The notes beneath the pieces are model-generated. The model was not told where the DNA came from. It was given only the letters and a program-made list of their open reading frames with translations, and did not search any database. Of a DNA stretch of 64,000 bases, positions 9,727-18,568 are shown piece by piece; the first letter of the stretch is position 1, and each line of letters starts with the position of its first letter. The stretch is from Parabacteroides johnsonii DSM 18315 (lineage in GTDB: Bacteria > Bacteroidota > Bacteroidia > Bacteroidales > Tannerellaceae): positions 744,001 through 808,000 of the forward strand of contig NZ_CP102285.1 of the NCBI RefSeq assembly GCF_025151045.1, read 5' to 3'. Both the position numbers and the translations under genes were made by a program.

Positions 9727-9830
9727 AATAATGTGCCAATTTAGGTAATGTGCCAATTAAAGAAAACTCCTAATAAGGCTTCCACAATATTAATTGGCAC
9801 ATTGACTCATTGGCCTATTGGCACATTATT
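9727..9830. repeat. GTGCCAAT palindromic element, copy 1
   Basis: Flanked by perfect 14-bp inverted ends, AATAATGTGCCAAT (9727-9740) and ATTGGCACATTATT (9817-9830). It carries an additional AATGTGCCAATT (9747-9758) and AATTGGCACATT (9792-9803) inside. The right end overlaps the stop codon of the oxidoreductase gamma-subunit gene. The same 14-bp arms recur at 49247-49290. Confidence 0.85.
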
Positions 9831-10377
9831 ACATTTGCACTTTGGTAATAATCTCCATACCCTTCTTGATAGCCGCCTCGTTCATCGGGATGAGCTTGTG
9901 GTGGCGTTCGGGCAGGGATTTCTTCAAGCCTAACAATACGTTTTCCAGTTTCACCATCGGGACGATTTTCAGCAGTCCGCCGAGGATCAGCATATTGAAT
10001 GCTTTCTCGTTTTTCATTTCGGTAGCTGCGTCCATCGCATCTACGCGATATACACTGACATCGGTCCGTTTCACCGGTGTATGGATTCCGTATCCGTCAT
10101 AAATAATGATACCGCCTTTTTTCACCTTGTTTTCAAACTTGTCCATGGAAGGCTGGTTCAGGATGATAGCAATATCATATTCGTTCAATACGGGAGAGCT
10201 GATGCGGTCGTCACTCAGGATAACGGTTACGTTGGCTGTTCCACCACGTTGTTCAGGGCCGTAAGAAGGCATCCAACTGACTTCCTTCCCTTCCATCAGG
10301 CCGGAATAAGCCAAGATCTTACCCATTGACAAAACCCCTTGTCCACCGAAACCTGCTATTATAATTTCTTGCTTCAT
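9829..10377 (-). CDS. 2-oxoacid:ferredoxin oxidoreductase, gamma subunit
   Basis: 182 residues with the family hallmark GFGGQGV (9-15) and SYGPEQRGGTANVTVILSD, typical of the gamma domain of the KorC/VorC/PorC type. It is part of a multi-subunit enzyme that oxidatively decarboxylates 2-oxoacids to acyl-CoA with ferredoxin as electron acceptor, or runs the reverse reaction. It is the last gene of the operon running from 12721 to 9829. The substrate (2-oxoglutarate, branched-chain 2-oxoacids or other) cannot be fixed from this subunit. Confidence 0.92.
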   Translation of the reverse strand: MKQEIIIAGFGGQGVLSMGKILAYSGLMEGKEVSWMPSYGPEQRGGTANVTVILSDDRISSPVLNEYDIAIILNQPSMDKFENKVKKGGIIIYDGYGIHTPVKRTDVSVYRVDAMDAATEMKNEKAFNMLILGGLLKIVPMVKLENVLLGLKKSLPERHHKLIPMNEAAIKKGMEIITKVQM

Positions 10378-10402
10378 TGCTTCAAAAATTAATAATTACT
10401 TA

Positions 10403-11167
10403 TTATTCTTTATTCTTGAGATCTCCTAACGGATAGAACGGGAACATATTCTCTTCCATCCATTTGTTTGCTTTCTCAGGTGTCATTTTCCAACCGGATG
10501 AACAGGTGGAAACGAATTCGACAATTGAAGTACCTTTGCCGGCCATCGAGTTTTCGAATGCTTTGCGGAGCATCTTTTTTGCTTTGCGGACGGCTGCGGC
10601 AGTCTGTACGCTCTGACGGGTGACCAGGCAAGTCCCTTCCAGTTGTGCAAGCAGATCGCCGATTTTCAACGGATAACCGTTTAGGGCGATGTTACGGCCG
10701 TAAGGGCAGGTTGCCGTCGGCATTCCTTCCAGTGTGGTAGGAGCCATCTGACCGCCTGTCATACCATAGATAGCATTGTTAACAAATACGATCACAATAT
10801 TTTCTCCGCGGTTGGCTGCATGGATTGTTTCAGCGGTACCGATGGCAGCCAAGTCGCCGTCACCCTGATAAGTGAATACCATCTTGCCCGGATTCAGTCG
10901 CTTAACGGCTGTCGCGATAGCAGGTGCACGTCCATGAGCCGCTTCGATCCAGTCGATATCCAGATAATTATAGGCAAATACGGCGCATCCGACAGGAGAG
11001 ATGCCGATTGTTTTATCTTCCATACCCATCTCGGCGATCACTTCGGCAATCAGCTTGTGTATCACGCCGTGGCTGCAACCGGGACAGTAGTGCATGGGAT
11101 TTTCATTCATCAACCCAGGTTTTCCATATACCAGGTTTTCCGGTTTTATTATTTCGTTAATTTCCAT
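10403..11167 (-). CDS. 2-oxoacid:ferredoxin oxidoreductase, beta (thiamine diphosphate) subunit
   Basis: 254 residues. CPGCSHG (28-34) is the conserved N-terminal signature of KorB-like subunits. The thiamine diphosphate/Mg site is seen as GDGDLAAIG followed about 27 residues later by NNAIYGMTGGQ. The C-terminal Cys (STCSSGWKM) is also typical. It acts with the alpha subunit and the 4Fe-4S subunit upstream and the gamma subunit 25 bases downstream. The small membrane protein gene ends 12 bases upstream. Confidence 0.93.
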   Translation of the reverse strand: MEINEIIKPENLVYGKPGLMNENPMHYCPGCSHGVIHKLIAEVIAEMGMEDKTIGISPVGCAVFAYNYLDIDWIEAAHGRAPAIATAVKRLNPGKMVFTYQGDGDLAAIGTAETIHAANRGENIVIVFVNNAIYGMTGGQMAPTTLEGMPTATCPYGRNIALNGYPLKIGDLLAQLEGTCLVTRQSVQTAAAVRKAKKMLRKAFENSMAGKGTSIVEFVSTCSSGWKMTPEKANKWMEENMFPFYPLGDLKNKE

Positions 11168-11179
11168 GTTTGTAATAAT

Positions 11180-11353
11180 TTAGCTAATAAATCTCATCAG
11201 ATACTGAACCAAGCGGAAACAGATCGCCGCGCCACCGCAATACAGGAATGGCAGTCGGTTTTCAGGGAAGGCAAAGTAGCAAATTACTGCTGCCACTGCC
11301 AAAACCATGAATAACCAGGTCAATATCGTGTCAATTTTACTTCCGCGAATCAT
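11180..11353 (-). CDS. 57-residue two-helix membrane protein inside the oxidoreductase operon
   Basis: Reading the minus strand from the ATG at 11351-11353 gives MIRGSKIDTILTWLFMVLAV... ending ...LMRFIS and a TAA at 11180-11182. It has a short basic N-terminus, a first hydrophobic helix (about 10-29), a short loop with FPENRLPF, and a second hydrophobic stretch (about 36-52) ending in Arg. It fits exactly between the alpha and beta subunit genes in the same direction (gaps of 40 and 12 bases), which argues that it is real. Function unknown; a membrane tether for the soluble complex is one possibility (inference). Confidence 0.75.
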   Translation of the reverse strand: MIRGSKIDTILTWLFMVLAVAAVICYFAFPENRLPFLYCGGAAICFRLVQYLMRFIS

Positions 11354-11393
11354 GATTAAAAATTAAAAAATAAGGCCAGTCGGCTAAAGGATT

Positions 11394-12479
11394 TTAATTC
11401 TTGATTATTAATTCTTTCAGCGCATTCAGTACTTCATCCGGCGTGAATACGATCCCTCCGAGACGGCCGAAATGTTCAACCTTTACTTTGCCGTTTACGG
11501 CCAGACGTACGTCTTCGACCATCTGTCCGGCGTTCAGTTCGACGGAAAGCATACCCTTTACTTTCTCAGCATAAGCAGCGATTACTTTCGTCGGGAACGG
11601 CCACAATGTGATGGGACGGAGCAGACCGAGCTTGATGTCTTCCGCACGTGCTATTTCTACCACTTTCTGGCAGATACGGGCGGAAGAACCGAATGCGATC
11701 AGCAGATATTCGGCATCCTCGCACTGGAACTCTTCGTAGCGGACTTCATTTTCTTCGATCTTCCGATATTTAGCCTGGAAGCGGATGTTGTTTTCTTCCA
11801 TCTTTGCCGGGTCCAGTTCCAGTGAAGTAATGACATTCGGTTTACGGCCGGCTGTCTTTCCTTGTGTGGCCCATGGGCATTCGGCTATGATTTCTTCTTC
11901 TGTACGGCGCGTATGGAAAGGAGGTAATACCACTTTTTCCATCATCTGGCCGATGATGCCGTCTGCCAGGATAATAGCAGGATTACTGTACTTGAAAGCG
12001 AGTTCGAAACCCAATCCGACGAAGTCCGCCATTTCCTGCACGGAAGAAGGGGCGAGTGTGATCAGGCGATAGTCGCCGTGTCCGCCGCCTTTGACTGTCT
12101 GGAAATAGTCGGCCTGGCTGGGCTGGATTGTCCCCAGGCCGGGGCCTCCACGCATCACGTTTACAATCAGACAGGGCAGTTCGGCCCCTGCTATATAAGA
12201 TATACCTTCTTGCTTCAGACTGACACCGGGGCTGGACGAGGAAGTCATCACGCGTTTACCTGTACCTGCACCTCCATATACCATATTGATGGCTGCCACT
12301 TCACTTTCAGCCTGTAATACGACCATTCCGGTTGTTTCCCATGGCATTTCGGCCATCAGGGTCTCGAGTATCTCCGACTGCGGAGTGATCGGGTAGCCGA
12401 AGTAGCCGTCAACACCGTAGCGAATAGCCGCATGGGCGATAGCTTCGTTACCCTTCATTAATTTTATTTCTTCTGCCAT
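11394..12479 (-). CDS. vorB: 2-oxoacid:ferredoxin oxidoreductase, alpha subunit (VorB/KorA-like)
   Basis: 361 residues. The pyrimidine-binding domain opens with KGNEAIAHAAIRYGVDGYFGYPITPQSEI, followed by ESEVAAINMVYGGAGTGKRVMTSSSSPG, the usual signature of the alpha chain. Its closest type by eye is VorB (3-methyl-2-oxobutanoate oxidoreductase), but KorA (2-oxoglutarate) has the same layout, so the substrate is provisional. The start is 8 bases after the ferredoxin-like subunit gene. Together the operon encodes delta-alpha-small membrane protein-beta-gamma. Confidence 0.88.
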   Translation of the reverse strand: MAEEIKLMKGNEAIAHAAIRYGVDGYFGYPITPQSEILETLMAEMPWETTGMVVLQAESEVAAINMVYGGAGTGKRVMTSSSSPGVSLKQEGISYIAGAELPCLIVNVMRGGPGLGTIQPSQADYFQTVKGGGHGDYRLITLAPSSVQEMADFVGLGFELAFKYSNPAIILADGIIGQMMEKVVLPPFHTRRTEEEIIAECPWATQGKTAGRKPNVITSLELDPAKMEENNIRFQAKYRKIEENEVRYEEFQCEDAEYLLIAFGSSARICQKVVEIARAEDIKLGLLRPITLWPFPTKVIAAYAEKVKGMLSVELNAGQMVEDVRLAVNGKVKVEHFGRLGGIVFTPDEVLNALKELIIKN

Positions 12480-12487
12480 ACCTTTAT

Positions 12488-12721
12488 TTAATTGTCAATT
12501 CTCTTCTTGTAGATGGTTAAACAACCGTCCGGACAAACTAACCCGCAACTTGCACAGCCGATACAATCATCGGGGTTTTTCATGTACACATAATGGTATC
12601 CCTTGTTGTTTACTTCACGCGGGTGCAATTCGAGTACATCCGACGGGCAGGCTACTACGCAAAGGTTACATCCCTTGCATCGCTCTGTGTTTACAACAAC
12701 AGCTCCTTTTATCTTCGCCAT
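12488..12721 (-). CDS. 4Fe-4S dicluster ferredoxin-like subunit of the oxidoreductase
   Basis: 77 residues with two complete 4Fe-4S motifs, Cys15-18-21-25 (CKGCNLCVVACP) and Cys53-56-59-63 (CIGCASCGLVCP). It is the delta or ferredoxin subunit that passes electrons from the thiamine enzyme to ferredoxin. It is the first gene of the operon, and a TAnnTTTG box is found 54 bases upstream. Confidence 0.93.
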   Translation of the reverse strand: MAKIKGAVVVNTERCKGCNLCVVACPSDVLELHPREVNNKGYHYVYMKNPDDCIGCASCGLVCPDGCLTIYKKRIDN

Positions 12722-12774
12722 AATTTATTATATTTAAAAACTAATGTAACACTAACTATCTCATTTGCGACTGC

Positions 12775-12782
12775 CAAAGGTA
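12775..12782 (-). promoter_or_regulatory. Bacteroidetes -7 box, TACCTTTG, for the oxidoreductase operon
   Basis: The minus strand reads TACCTTTG, 54 bases upstream of the ferredoxin-subunit ATG, leaving room for a normal leader. It is the only candidate promoter seen for the five-gene operon. Confidence 0.5.
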
Positions 12783-12865
12783 GTAAAAACTTTACAGAAA
12801 GAATCTTTTTTACTTTAATTAGTATGAAGTTGTTACTTCCGGCAGCCTTTTAGAATCGCCACGAG

Positions 12866-15658
12866 TCAAGGCGACACCTGTTTTGTGGCGACGGGAATCA
12901 GGCGGACGGGACTGTTAAGTCCTGATGGCATCGGCTCCCATTTGTCGTATTGTTTCTGCTGATAATTCAGGTCGACCATGTTGATCTCCTTGAAAATTCG
13001 CCATGTTGTTTTTCTCCGGTCGTAATCGGCAATCCTGTTTGCGGGCAGGTTGGTCACATCCACATCGATCCTGTTGACTCCCGGCTCCAGATATTTTCCG
13101 ACTTTCAAGCGGAAAGGAACTGCCCAGACTGTTCCTACCGATTGGCCGTTGATGTAGACACGTGCACTTTCCCGTACATCCCCCAGGTCCAGTATCCAGT
13201 CGTCGGCTGTCATTTCGGGTAGTCTGAACGTCAGGCTATACCGTCCGGTCGCCATGTTTCGTCGTGCGTCCGGATGATCGAGCGTGGTCCAGGAGACAGG
13301 ATGGTCTATCATGAATGTCTCCGGAATGGCCGGTTCGCTTTCAGGAAAGCTTAAAGTCCAGCCATGGTCCAGACCGATGCTGAGAGGCTGTTCATGTATA
13401 TAATTCCAGGCCGGGCAATCGGGTGTCTTTTCGGTGAAAGTCTGCAAGATAAGCGATCCTCCGGATGGTATTTGCAGGTAAACCTCTGTTTTTCCTTTCT
13501 GCCGGCGGATGCGTGCGGCGCCTCGCTCCTTCGTCATCGGATCGAAAAGGATGGCGGCATTGGCCTGAACACCCAGTGGAATCCAGCCGTCGACCCCTTT
13601 TTTCTGCAAAGAGGCGATAAAGTAATGGTATCCGGTCGCATTCGAGCGACGGATGCATTGCAGGCCGAATCGGGTTTTCATCTCTTCCCGTGCGACACCG
13701 CAAGCTTGCAAAGCAAGAGAATAGTCGGAACCGGTGATGATCCGTCCCTTTTGCAGGCTGTTCGTTTCGGTTTCGTCGAAAGAGGCGGTTGCTGGTAGCT
13801 TCTCCCATGCCCGGCGAAAGCGCTTTCTTCTTTCATCCAGATCTCCGAAGCCGGGTACATCTTCCGGATAGTTCCCGATGAAGACGATCGTGGCCCCTTC
13901 TTTTGCTAATTGTACCAGATGGCTCAGAATATCGGCCGGCATATAACGAACGGCAGGAATGACCAGTGCCTTGTATGAGGAGCCGCCCGAAGTCACCAAT
14001 TTTCCGTTTTTGATACCAGTACTCCGGATAAAATTGTCGGAGATGTAATCGACATCATATCCACTATTGTAAATGGTGTGTATGGCACGGATAAACAGGG
14101 GAGCCCGCTGTTGCATTTTGTGAATATCGAAAGCCAAGAAGCGTTCGCTTGCTTCCTGCCACATGTCGTATATCGGCAAATAGACCAGGAAGTCATTGTC
14201 CGGTTTCCCCATCTGTAAAAACGACTGGCAACGGGTGATATAATCGAAAAAAGCGGGGGCATCTTTCCATATGCTGTTTGTCGGCGACATGTTGACGGAC
14301 GCGTAGAACAGCCAGCCGGGCCATTCCGCCTCGCGGGGAGAATAGGGAGTGCCGTGTAAAAACATGTGGTTGACACCCGATACGAACATCAGGTCCATAT
14401 CCGGTTTGCATTGTGATAGCGACGTACGGAAATGTTCGGTCAGCCAAGTGAATGTCTCCGAGGAGGTATATTGCTTACCGGCTATATGGGCCGCCGAGGA
14501 GGCATACTTGAGCATCGACAGGTCAGAGTCGTTCTTGCGTGTTAGCGAATCCTGGCGTAATCCTTCAATATGAAACTGAGAGAGGCCGAACCCTTCGCAT
14601 TCGGGGATATCGACCGTGGCGTACAAGTCGATTAGGTTGCCTGGCGAACCATGTGCCTGGTTACGGGTGAGGCTTCCACCCCGGTGCGCCCATTCCGTCC
14701 ATTGGCGGGTGAAGTTTTCCAGTAAAAGTTCCGCCAGTGTTTCCCGATAGTCAGAGAGGATGCGGGCGGTCGTATCTGTCCGAACGGGATTGAGAAATTC
14801 CGGCAGGTAGTTTTCCAGTCGGTATCCACGCCTGTGGGCGAATTCGGTAAGCAAGCTGGGTGTCCAGTCGGCTCCGTACACTTCATACGAGTCGTTGAAA
14901 AAGGTGTGCGGATAGGGAACCTTGTTTTCCCGGAAAGCCTGTTCGAAAGTCGCGAAATACTGCTTGACGGCTTTTCCGGAAAAATGATCCATTACATAAC
15001 CTTTCCCGCCGGGAGCCGCCCGTTTCACTTGTTGGAATGTTTTCCCGCAGAATAAAGCGATCAGGCGCCAGTTTCCTGGAGGAGCCGTCCAGTCGAGCCA
15101 GTTGTTTTTCACTTTTGATGTGATGTCGATCCGTTTTCCCTTATCTGAAAAGGCCATCAGACGGTTCAGACTGGCGACACCCCGTTGTTTCGGGTCCTCC
15201 ACTTCGATCGCGATCCGAAGTCTTTCTCCCTCTTGGGCCGTATATTCCTGGAAGATCGCTTTGGTTGCTGCATTCTCTAAGGAGATCATCGGGCCACCGA
15301 AAGGCCAGCCGGTTCCTGCGTTCATGTCCGTTTCCATTCCGAGACGTTTGCATTCGGAACAGGTGTGCTGTAACATCCGCATCCAGGTGGGAGATAGGAA
15401 CGGTATTTCGTGTGTGTCATTTCCCTGTACACCATAGATTGGGGTGATTTCGACACCGCCTAACCCTGCTTGGGCATAGGTTTCCAGGTTATAAGTCAGG
15501 TTCGCCGTGTCTACTGCGCTCCCTAGCCACCACCAGCGGGTTGCAGGACACGATTCGATCGTGATCTCCGGCCACGATTGCGAGAAAACCGGTATTGCGG
15601 TTGTCAAGTAGATCCCGGCAACGGTCAGGATATGCTTGAAATGGGGGATGATGTCCAT
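12866..15658 (-). CDS. Secreted glycoside hydrolase, alpha-L-rhamnosidase-like (GH106 type)
   Basis: 930 residues with an N-terminal signal peptide (about 1-27). The N-terminal region ESCPATRWWWLGSAVDTANLTYNLETYAQAGLGGVEI and the NAGTGWPFGG motif are typical of the GH106 family. The middle of the protein is an (alpha/beta)8-like catalytic part, with a SSAAHIAGKQYTSSETFTW segment that carries a candidate catalytic Glu. The C-terminal part has a jelly-roll carbohydrate-binding fold (DWILDLGDVRESARVYINGQSVGTVW). It stands alone without SusCD partners, so it is not part of an obvious polysaccharide locus. Substrate assignment to rhamnosides is from family resemblance only. The sequence here looks GC-richer than most of the window. 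Confidence 0.75.
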   Translation of the reverse strand: MDIIPHFKHILTVAGIYLTTAIPVFSQSWPEITIESCPATRWWWLGSAVDTANLTYNLETYAQAGLGGVEITPIYGVQGNDTHEIPFLSPTWMRMLQHTCSECKRLGMETDMNAGTGWPFGGPMISLENAATKAIFQEYTAQEGERLRIAIEVEDPKQRGVASLNRLMAFSDKGKRIDITSKVKNNWLDWTAPPGNWRLIALFCGKTFQQVKRAAPGGKGYVMDHFSGKAVKQYFATFEQAFRENKVPYPHTFFNDSYEVYGADWTPSLLTEFAHRRGYRLENYLPEFLNPVRTDTTARILSDYRETLAELLLENFTRQWTEWAHRGGSLTRNQAHGSPGNLIDLYATVDIPECEGFGLSQFHIEGLRQDSLTRKNDSDLSMLKYASSAAHIAGKQYTSSETFTWLTEHFRTSLSQCKPDMDLMFVSGVNHMFLHGTPYSPREAEWPGWLFYASVNMSPTNSIWKDAPAFFDYITRCQSFLQMGKPDNDFLVYLPIYDMWQEASERFLAFDIHKMQQRAPLFIRAIHTIYNSGYDVDYISDNFIRSTGIKNGKLVTSGGSSYKALVIPAVRYMPADILSHLVQLAKEGATIVFIGNYPEDVPGFGDLDERRKRFRRAWEKLPATASFDETETNSLQKGRIITGSDYSLALQACGVAREEMKTRFGLQCIRRSNATGYHYFIASLQKKGVDGWIPLGVQANAAILFDPMTKERGAARIRRQKGKTEVYLQIPSGGSLILQTFTEKTPDCPAWNYIHEQPLSIGLDHGWTLSFPESEPAIPETFMIDHPVSWTTLDHPDARRNMATGRYSLTFRLPEMTADDWILDLGDVRESARVYINGQSVGTVWAVPFRLKVGKYLEPGVNRIDVDVTNLPANRIADYDRRKTTWRIFKEINMVDLNYQQKQYDKWEPMPSGLNSPVRLIPVATKQVSP

Positions 15659-15731
15659 AATGGATGTTGCTTTTTCAGGGTTAAAGATACAATGTTTTTA
15701 GTAAATTAGGAATAATGTGCCCAAAAATGGA

Positions 15732-18071
15732 TTATTTCACTTCGAACGAAATTGTCTTTCGATTGCCCTGGTTGTCGATTAATGTCAGGCGGTGTTTGCC
15801 AGGGGAAGCGGAACTGCTGATCTGGTGGTGGTCCGTCGTTTCGCCGATATAGGTTTCGTCGAGATGCCAATAAAGGATGGCATCCGGGCGGGCATGGGCG
15901 GCTTTGAACACGAATTGCTCCCGTTTGTCGGAGAAACCTTTCGGGAGGTAGAGGATAGCGCCCGGTTCCGGATAGATCAGTTCGATTTGCCGGTTCCGGT
16001 CCTCTCCGCATCCCGGTTTCACAGGTGGTAGGGGCACGTAGTCGATATGATAGTTCCGGTAATAATATTCTTCGGAAGGAGGCAGTACGAACCACGGATA
16101 TGCGATCATCCGGTCGACCGACTCGCATGAACTGTTCACCCGGAAACGGCCGTCCTCTGAAAGATGGACAAGCCGGTGGTAGGGGCAGACTTCCGTTTTG
16201 TCGGCAGAGCGAGGCATATAGAGCGTGTCTACCCGGTTGCAGATCGCGGAGGCCTTGTGTCCGCTGAGGTGGCAGACTGCCGTCGGGAGAAGTTCGTCGT
16301 AAGGCATGTCGAACCAGCCGCTCCCCGGAAGAAGAGAGAACAAGTCGAACAGGACGGGAGCGGCATTTCCTACACCAGTCAGTCCCGGCCGGCCTTCTCC
16401 TGAAGCGTTTCCCACCCATACACCCACCGTATAGCGAGGAGTCGTCCCGATCGCCCAGGCGTCTCGTCCGCCATAGCTCGTCCCTGTTTTCCAGGCCACT
16501 TGCTTCATGGAACCGAACTGTTGCCAGTCTGCTTCCTCTTCGGGGCGGTTCAGCGCCGACATCGCTTCGAAAGTGAACCAGATGGAAGCGGCGGAAAGGA
16601 GTGGCTTGTCCGTAAGCCTTTTGTCCGTGACGGATCGGACCGGATCGGTCGGAGAGGCCGGAAAAGGGGTGAGCGGATGAATATCCGCCGGGTTATATCG
16701 CCCGTTGTAAATCCGGTAATGTGCGAGTGTACGTGCCAAGGAAGCATACATGCCGGTGAGGTCCCATAATGTCCCTTCCGCACCTCCTAAGATTAATGAA
16801 GCCCCGTAATGTTCTTCGGAAAAGCGTAGCGTAGTCATTCCCATCTTTTTAAGCAGTGACATGAACCGCCCCGTATTGTAGGTCGAAAGCATCCTTACCA
16901 GCGGAACGTTGAGCGAACGTTCAATCGCCCGGTGCGCCGGGACCGCCCCGTAGAAAGTCTTGTTGTAATTTTGCGGGGAGAAACCGTTCAGGTTCAGGGG
17001 CACGTCCGGGACGAGCGTACCGGGGAGCAGTTGTCCGTCGTGCAGCATGGCAGCATAGAGAAAGGGTTTCAGGATGCTGCCCGTGCTACGTGGTGAAGTG
17101 ATGATGTCGACTTGGTTCCCTTTGCGGGCATCGGCCTTGAAGGTGACGTTTCCCGCATAAGCAAGCACTTCGCCCGTTTCGGCATTGGCGATAAGGGCGG
17201 CCAGGTTATGGATGTGGTTGGAGGCGTAGTCTCGAGCGTAGCGGTTCACGATCTCTTGTGCCTGCCGTTGCAACATCCGGTTGACAGAGGTCGTGATACG
17301 TGTTCCCGGAGCGTCGGCCGCCAACCGTTCGAGCAGGTGGGGTGCTTCGTCGGGCAGAGGAATAGGCGCTTCGGGAAGGGGTTCGAGGAGTGATAGTTCG
17401 TATTCGGTTTCGTCCAATATCCCTTTTTCTTTTAAAACGGTCAGGAGCTTGTCGCGTTTGGTTTTCAGCCGTGCCCGGTTGCGTCCGGGATGGATCAGGG
17501 CGGGCGAGTTGGGCAGGACGGCAAGTGTGGCACTTTCGGCCCACGAGAGGTCGGCGGCGCTTCGCCCGAAATAACGCCAGGCTGCTGTCTCGATGCCAAC
17601 GACGTTCCCTCCGAACGGGGCGTGCGAGGCATAGAGGTTCAAGATTTCATGCTTGTCACAGGCTGTTTCTAAAAGGAGGGCGTAGCCGGTTTCGATCATT
17701 TTTTCATACAGGGTACGGTTTCGGTTACCCCGTGCGATCCGTGCTAACTGCATGGTGATCGTGCTTCCTCCACTGACGATCTTGCCTCGGCTGAGGTTGG
17801 TCCGCATGGCCCGGGCGATGGCGGTCGGATCTACCCCCGGATGTTGATAGAAGCGTTTGTCTTCATAGGTCAGCAGGCAAGTCACGAACTTGTCGGGAAG
17901 GGTGTCAGCCGGAGGGAAACGCCATTGGCCGTCAGGTGCGATCCGTGCCCCTAACAGCTGTCCGTCGGAAGAATAGAGCAGGGTGGAGCAGGCTTCCGGA
18001 AAGAGTGTCCGGGGACCGGTTAGATAGAGGACCGTTCCTATCAGCAGCTTTATGAGAAATAGAAAAAACAT
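15732..18071 (-). CDS. pbpC: Penicillin-binding protein 1C
   Basis: 779 residues, bifunctional peptidoglycan synthase. Layout: N-terminal membrane anchor (about 1-20), GT51 glycosyltransferase domain (LTYEDKRFYQHPGVDPTAI, SGGSTITMQLARI), transpeptidase domain with SxxK as SILK in RSTGSILKPFLY and KTG in AWKTGTSYGGRDAW, and a C-terminal beta-sandwich domain (about 690-779) characteristic of PbpC. PbpC is often encoded next to an alpha-2-macroglobulin-like protein; here neither neighbour encodes one. The gene is followed after 70 bases by the glycosidase gene on the same strand. Confidence 0.95.
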   Translation of the reverse strand: MFFLFLIKLLIGTVLYLTGPRTLFPEACSTLLYSSDGQLLGARIAPDGQWRFPPADTLPDKFVTCLLTYEDKRFYQHPGVDPTAIARAMRTNLSRGKIVSGGSTITMQLARIARGNRNRTLYEKMIETGYALLLETACDKHEILNLYASHAPFGGNVVGIETAAWRYFGRSAADLSWAESATLAVLPNSPALIHPGRNRARLKTKRDKLLTVLKEKGILDETEYELSLLEPLPEAPIPLPDEAPHLLERLAADAPGTRITTSVNRMLQRQAQEIVNRYARDYASNHIHNLAALIANAETGEVLAYAGNVTFKADARKGNQVDIITSPRSTGSILKPFLYAAMLHDGQLLPGTLVPDVPLNLNGFSPQNYNKTFYGAVPAHRAIERSLNVPLVRMLSTYNTGRFMSLLKKMGMTTLRFSEEHYGASLILGGAEGTLWDLTGMYASLARTLAHYRIYNGRYNPADIHPLTPFPASPTDPVRSVTDKRLTDKPLLSAASIWFTFEAMSALNRPEEEADWQQFGSMKQVAWKTGTSYGGRDAWAIGTTPRYTVGVWVGNASGEGRPGLTGVGNAAPVLFDLFSLLPGSGWFDMPYDELLPTAVCHLSGHKASAICNRVDTLYMPRSADKTEVCPYHRLVHLSEDGRFRVNSSCESVDRMIAYPWFVLPPSEEYYYRNYHIDYVPLPPVKPGCGEDRNRQIELIYPEPGAILYLPKGFSDKREQFVFKAAHARPDAILYWHLDETYIGETTDHHQISSSASPGKHRLTLIDNQGNRKTISFEVK

Positions 18072-18272
18072 AGCCTTTTTCTCGATTTTGTTGAAAAATG
18101 AGTTTAATATACGAAGATAGCGGATTCCGGTAGAATCAGATTATTCTTTTAGGTAAAAATCAAAATTGGTATCCGGAACGTATTCTTTTTTCTTTTTTAT
18201 TGGGACTTCTTGTCTTTTGGGATCTTATTGTATTGATTGAAAAATATACATTGGTCTAAATCGAAACTACTA

Positions 18273-18336
18273 TCCCGTCTATTTTGATTTTCTACCCCAT
18301 ATAATTCAAATTTCCTGCAAGGGTAATATTTTTTAA
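18273..18336 (+). repeat. 64-base conserved intergenic element, copy 1
   Basis: Aligns without gaps to 36981-37044; 49 of 64 positions are identical by eye. The last 20 bases, GCAAGGGTAATATTTTTTAA, are identical in both. In copy 2 this end forms a stem with a GCAA loop; here the stem is weak (TTTCC against GGGTAA). It lies upstream of the ABC permease gene. Confidence 0.6.
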
Positions 18337-18474
18337 GAAACAGTGTGTTTGTTTAAGTAGTTGCTATATAGTGGATTGGATGCTAATGGCGTTTTTGGGG
18401 GACTTATTGTTTATTTTAATAATTTCAACGCTGCTTTTTGAAACCTCTTGATGATGGTGTGATAGTCGGATAAA

Positions 18475-18514
18475 GTGTCCAATAAATGGACAGCAGTGTC
18501 TAATTTTTTGACAC
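18475..18514 (+). promoter_or_regulatory. Two tandem GTGTC-N9-GACA palindromes, likely enhancer sites
   Basis: Site 1 is GTGTC (18475-18479), nine bases, GACAG (18489-18493). Site 2 is GTGTC (18496-18500), nine bases, GACAC (18510-18514). Corresponding bases are exactly 21 bp apart, about two helical turns, so both face the same side of the DNA. Site 2 extends to a perfect CAGCAGTGTC/GACACTGCTG repeat. They lie 55-95 bases upstream of the sigma-54-type promoter, a usual place for activator binding. Confidence 0.65.
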
Positions 18515-18568
18515 TGCTGCTGTTTTTGTTTGTCTTTATGTTGCTGATTTATTGATGTTTAATTTGTG

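Noticed and set aside
15706-16419. 237-codon open frame on the same strand as pbpC
   Set aside because: It is an Arg/Pro-rich out-of-frame shadow produced by the GC-rich pbpC sequence.
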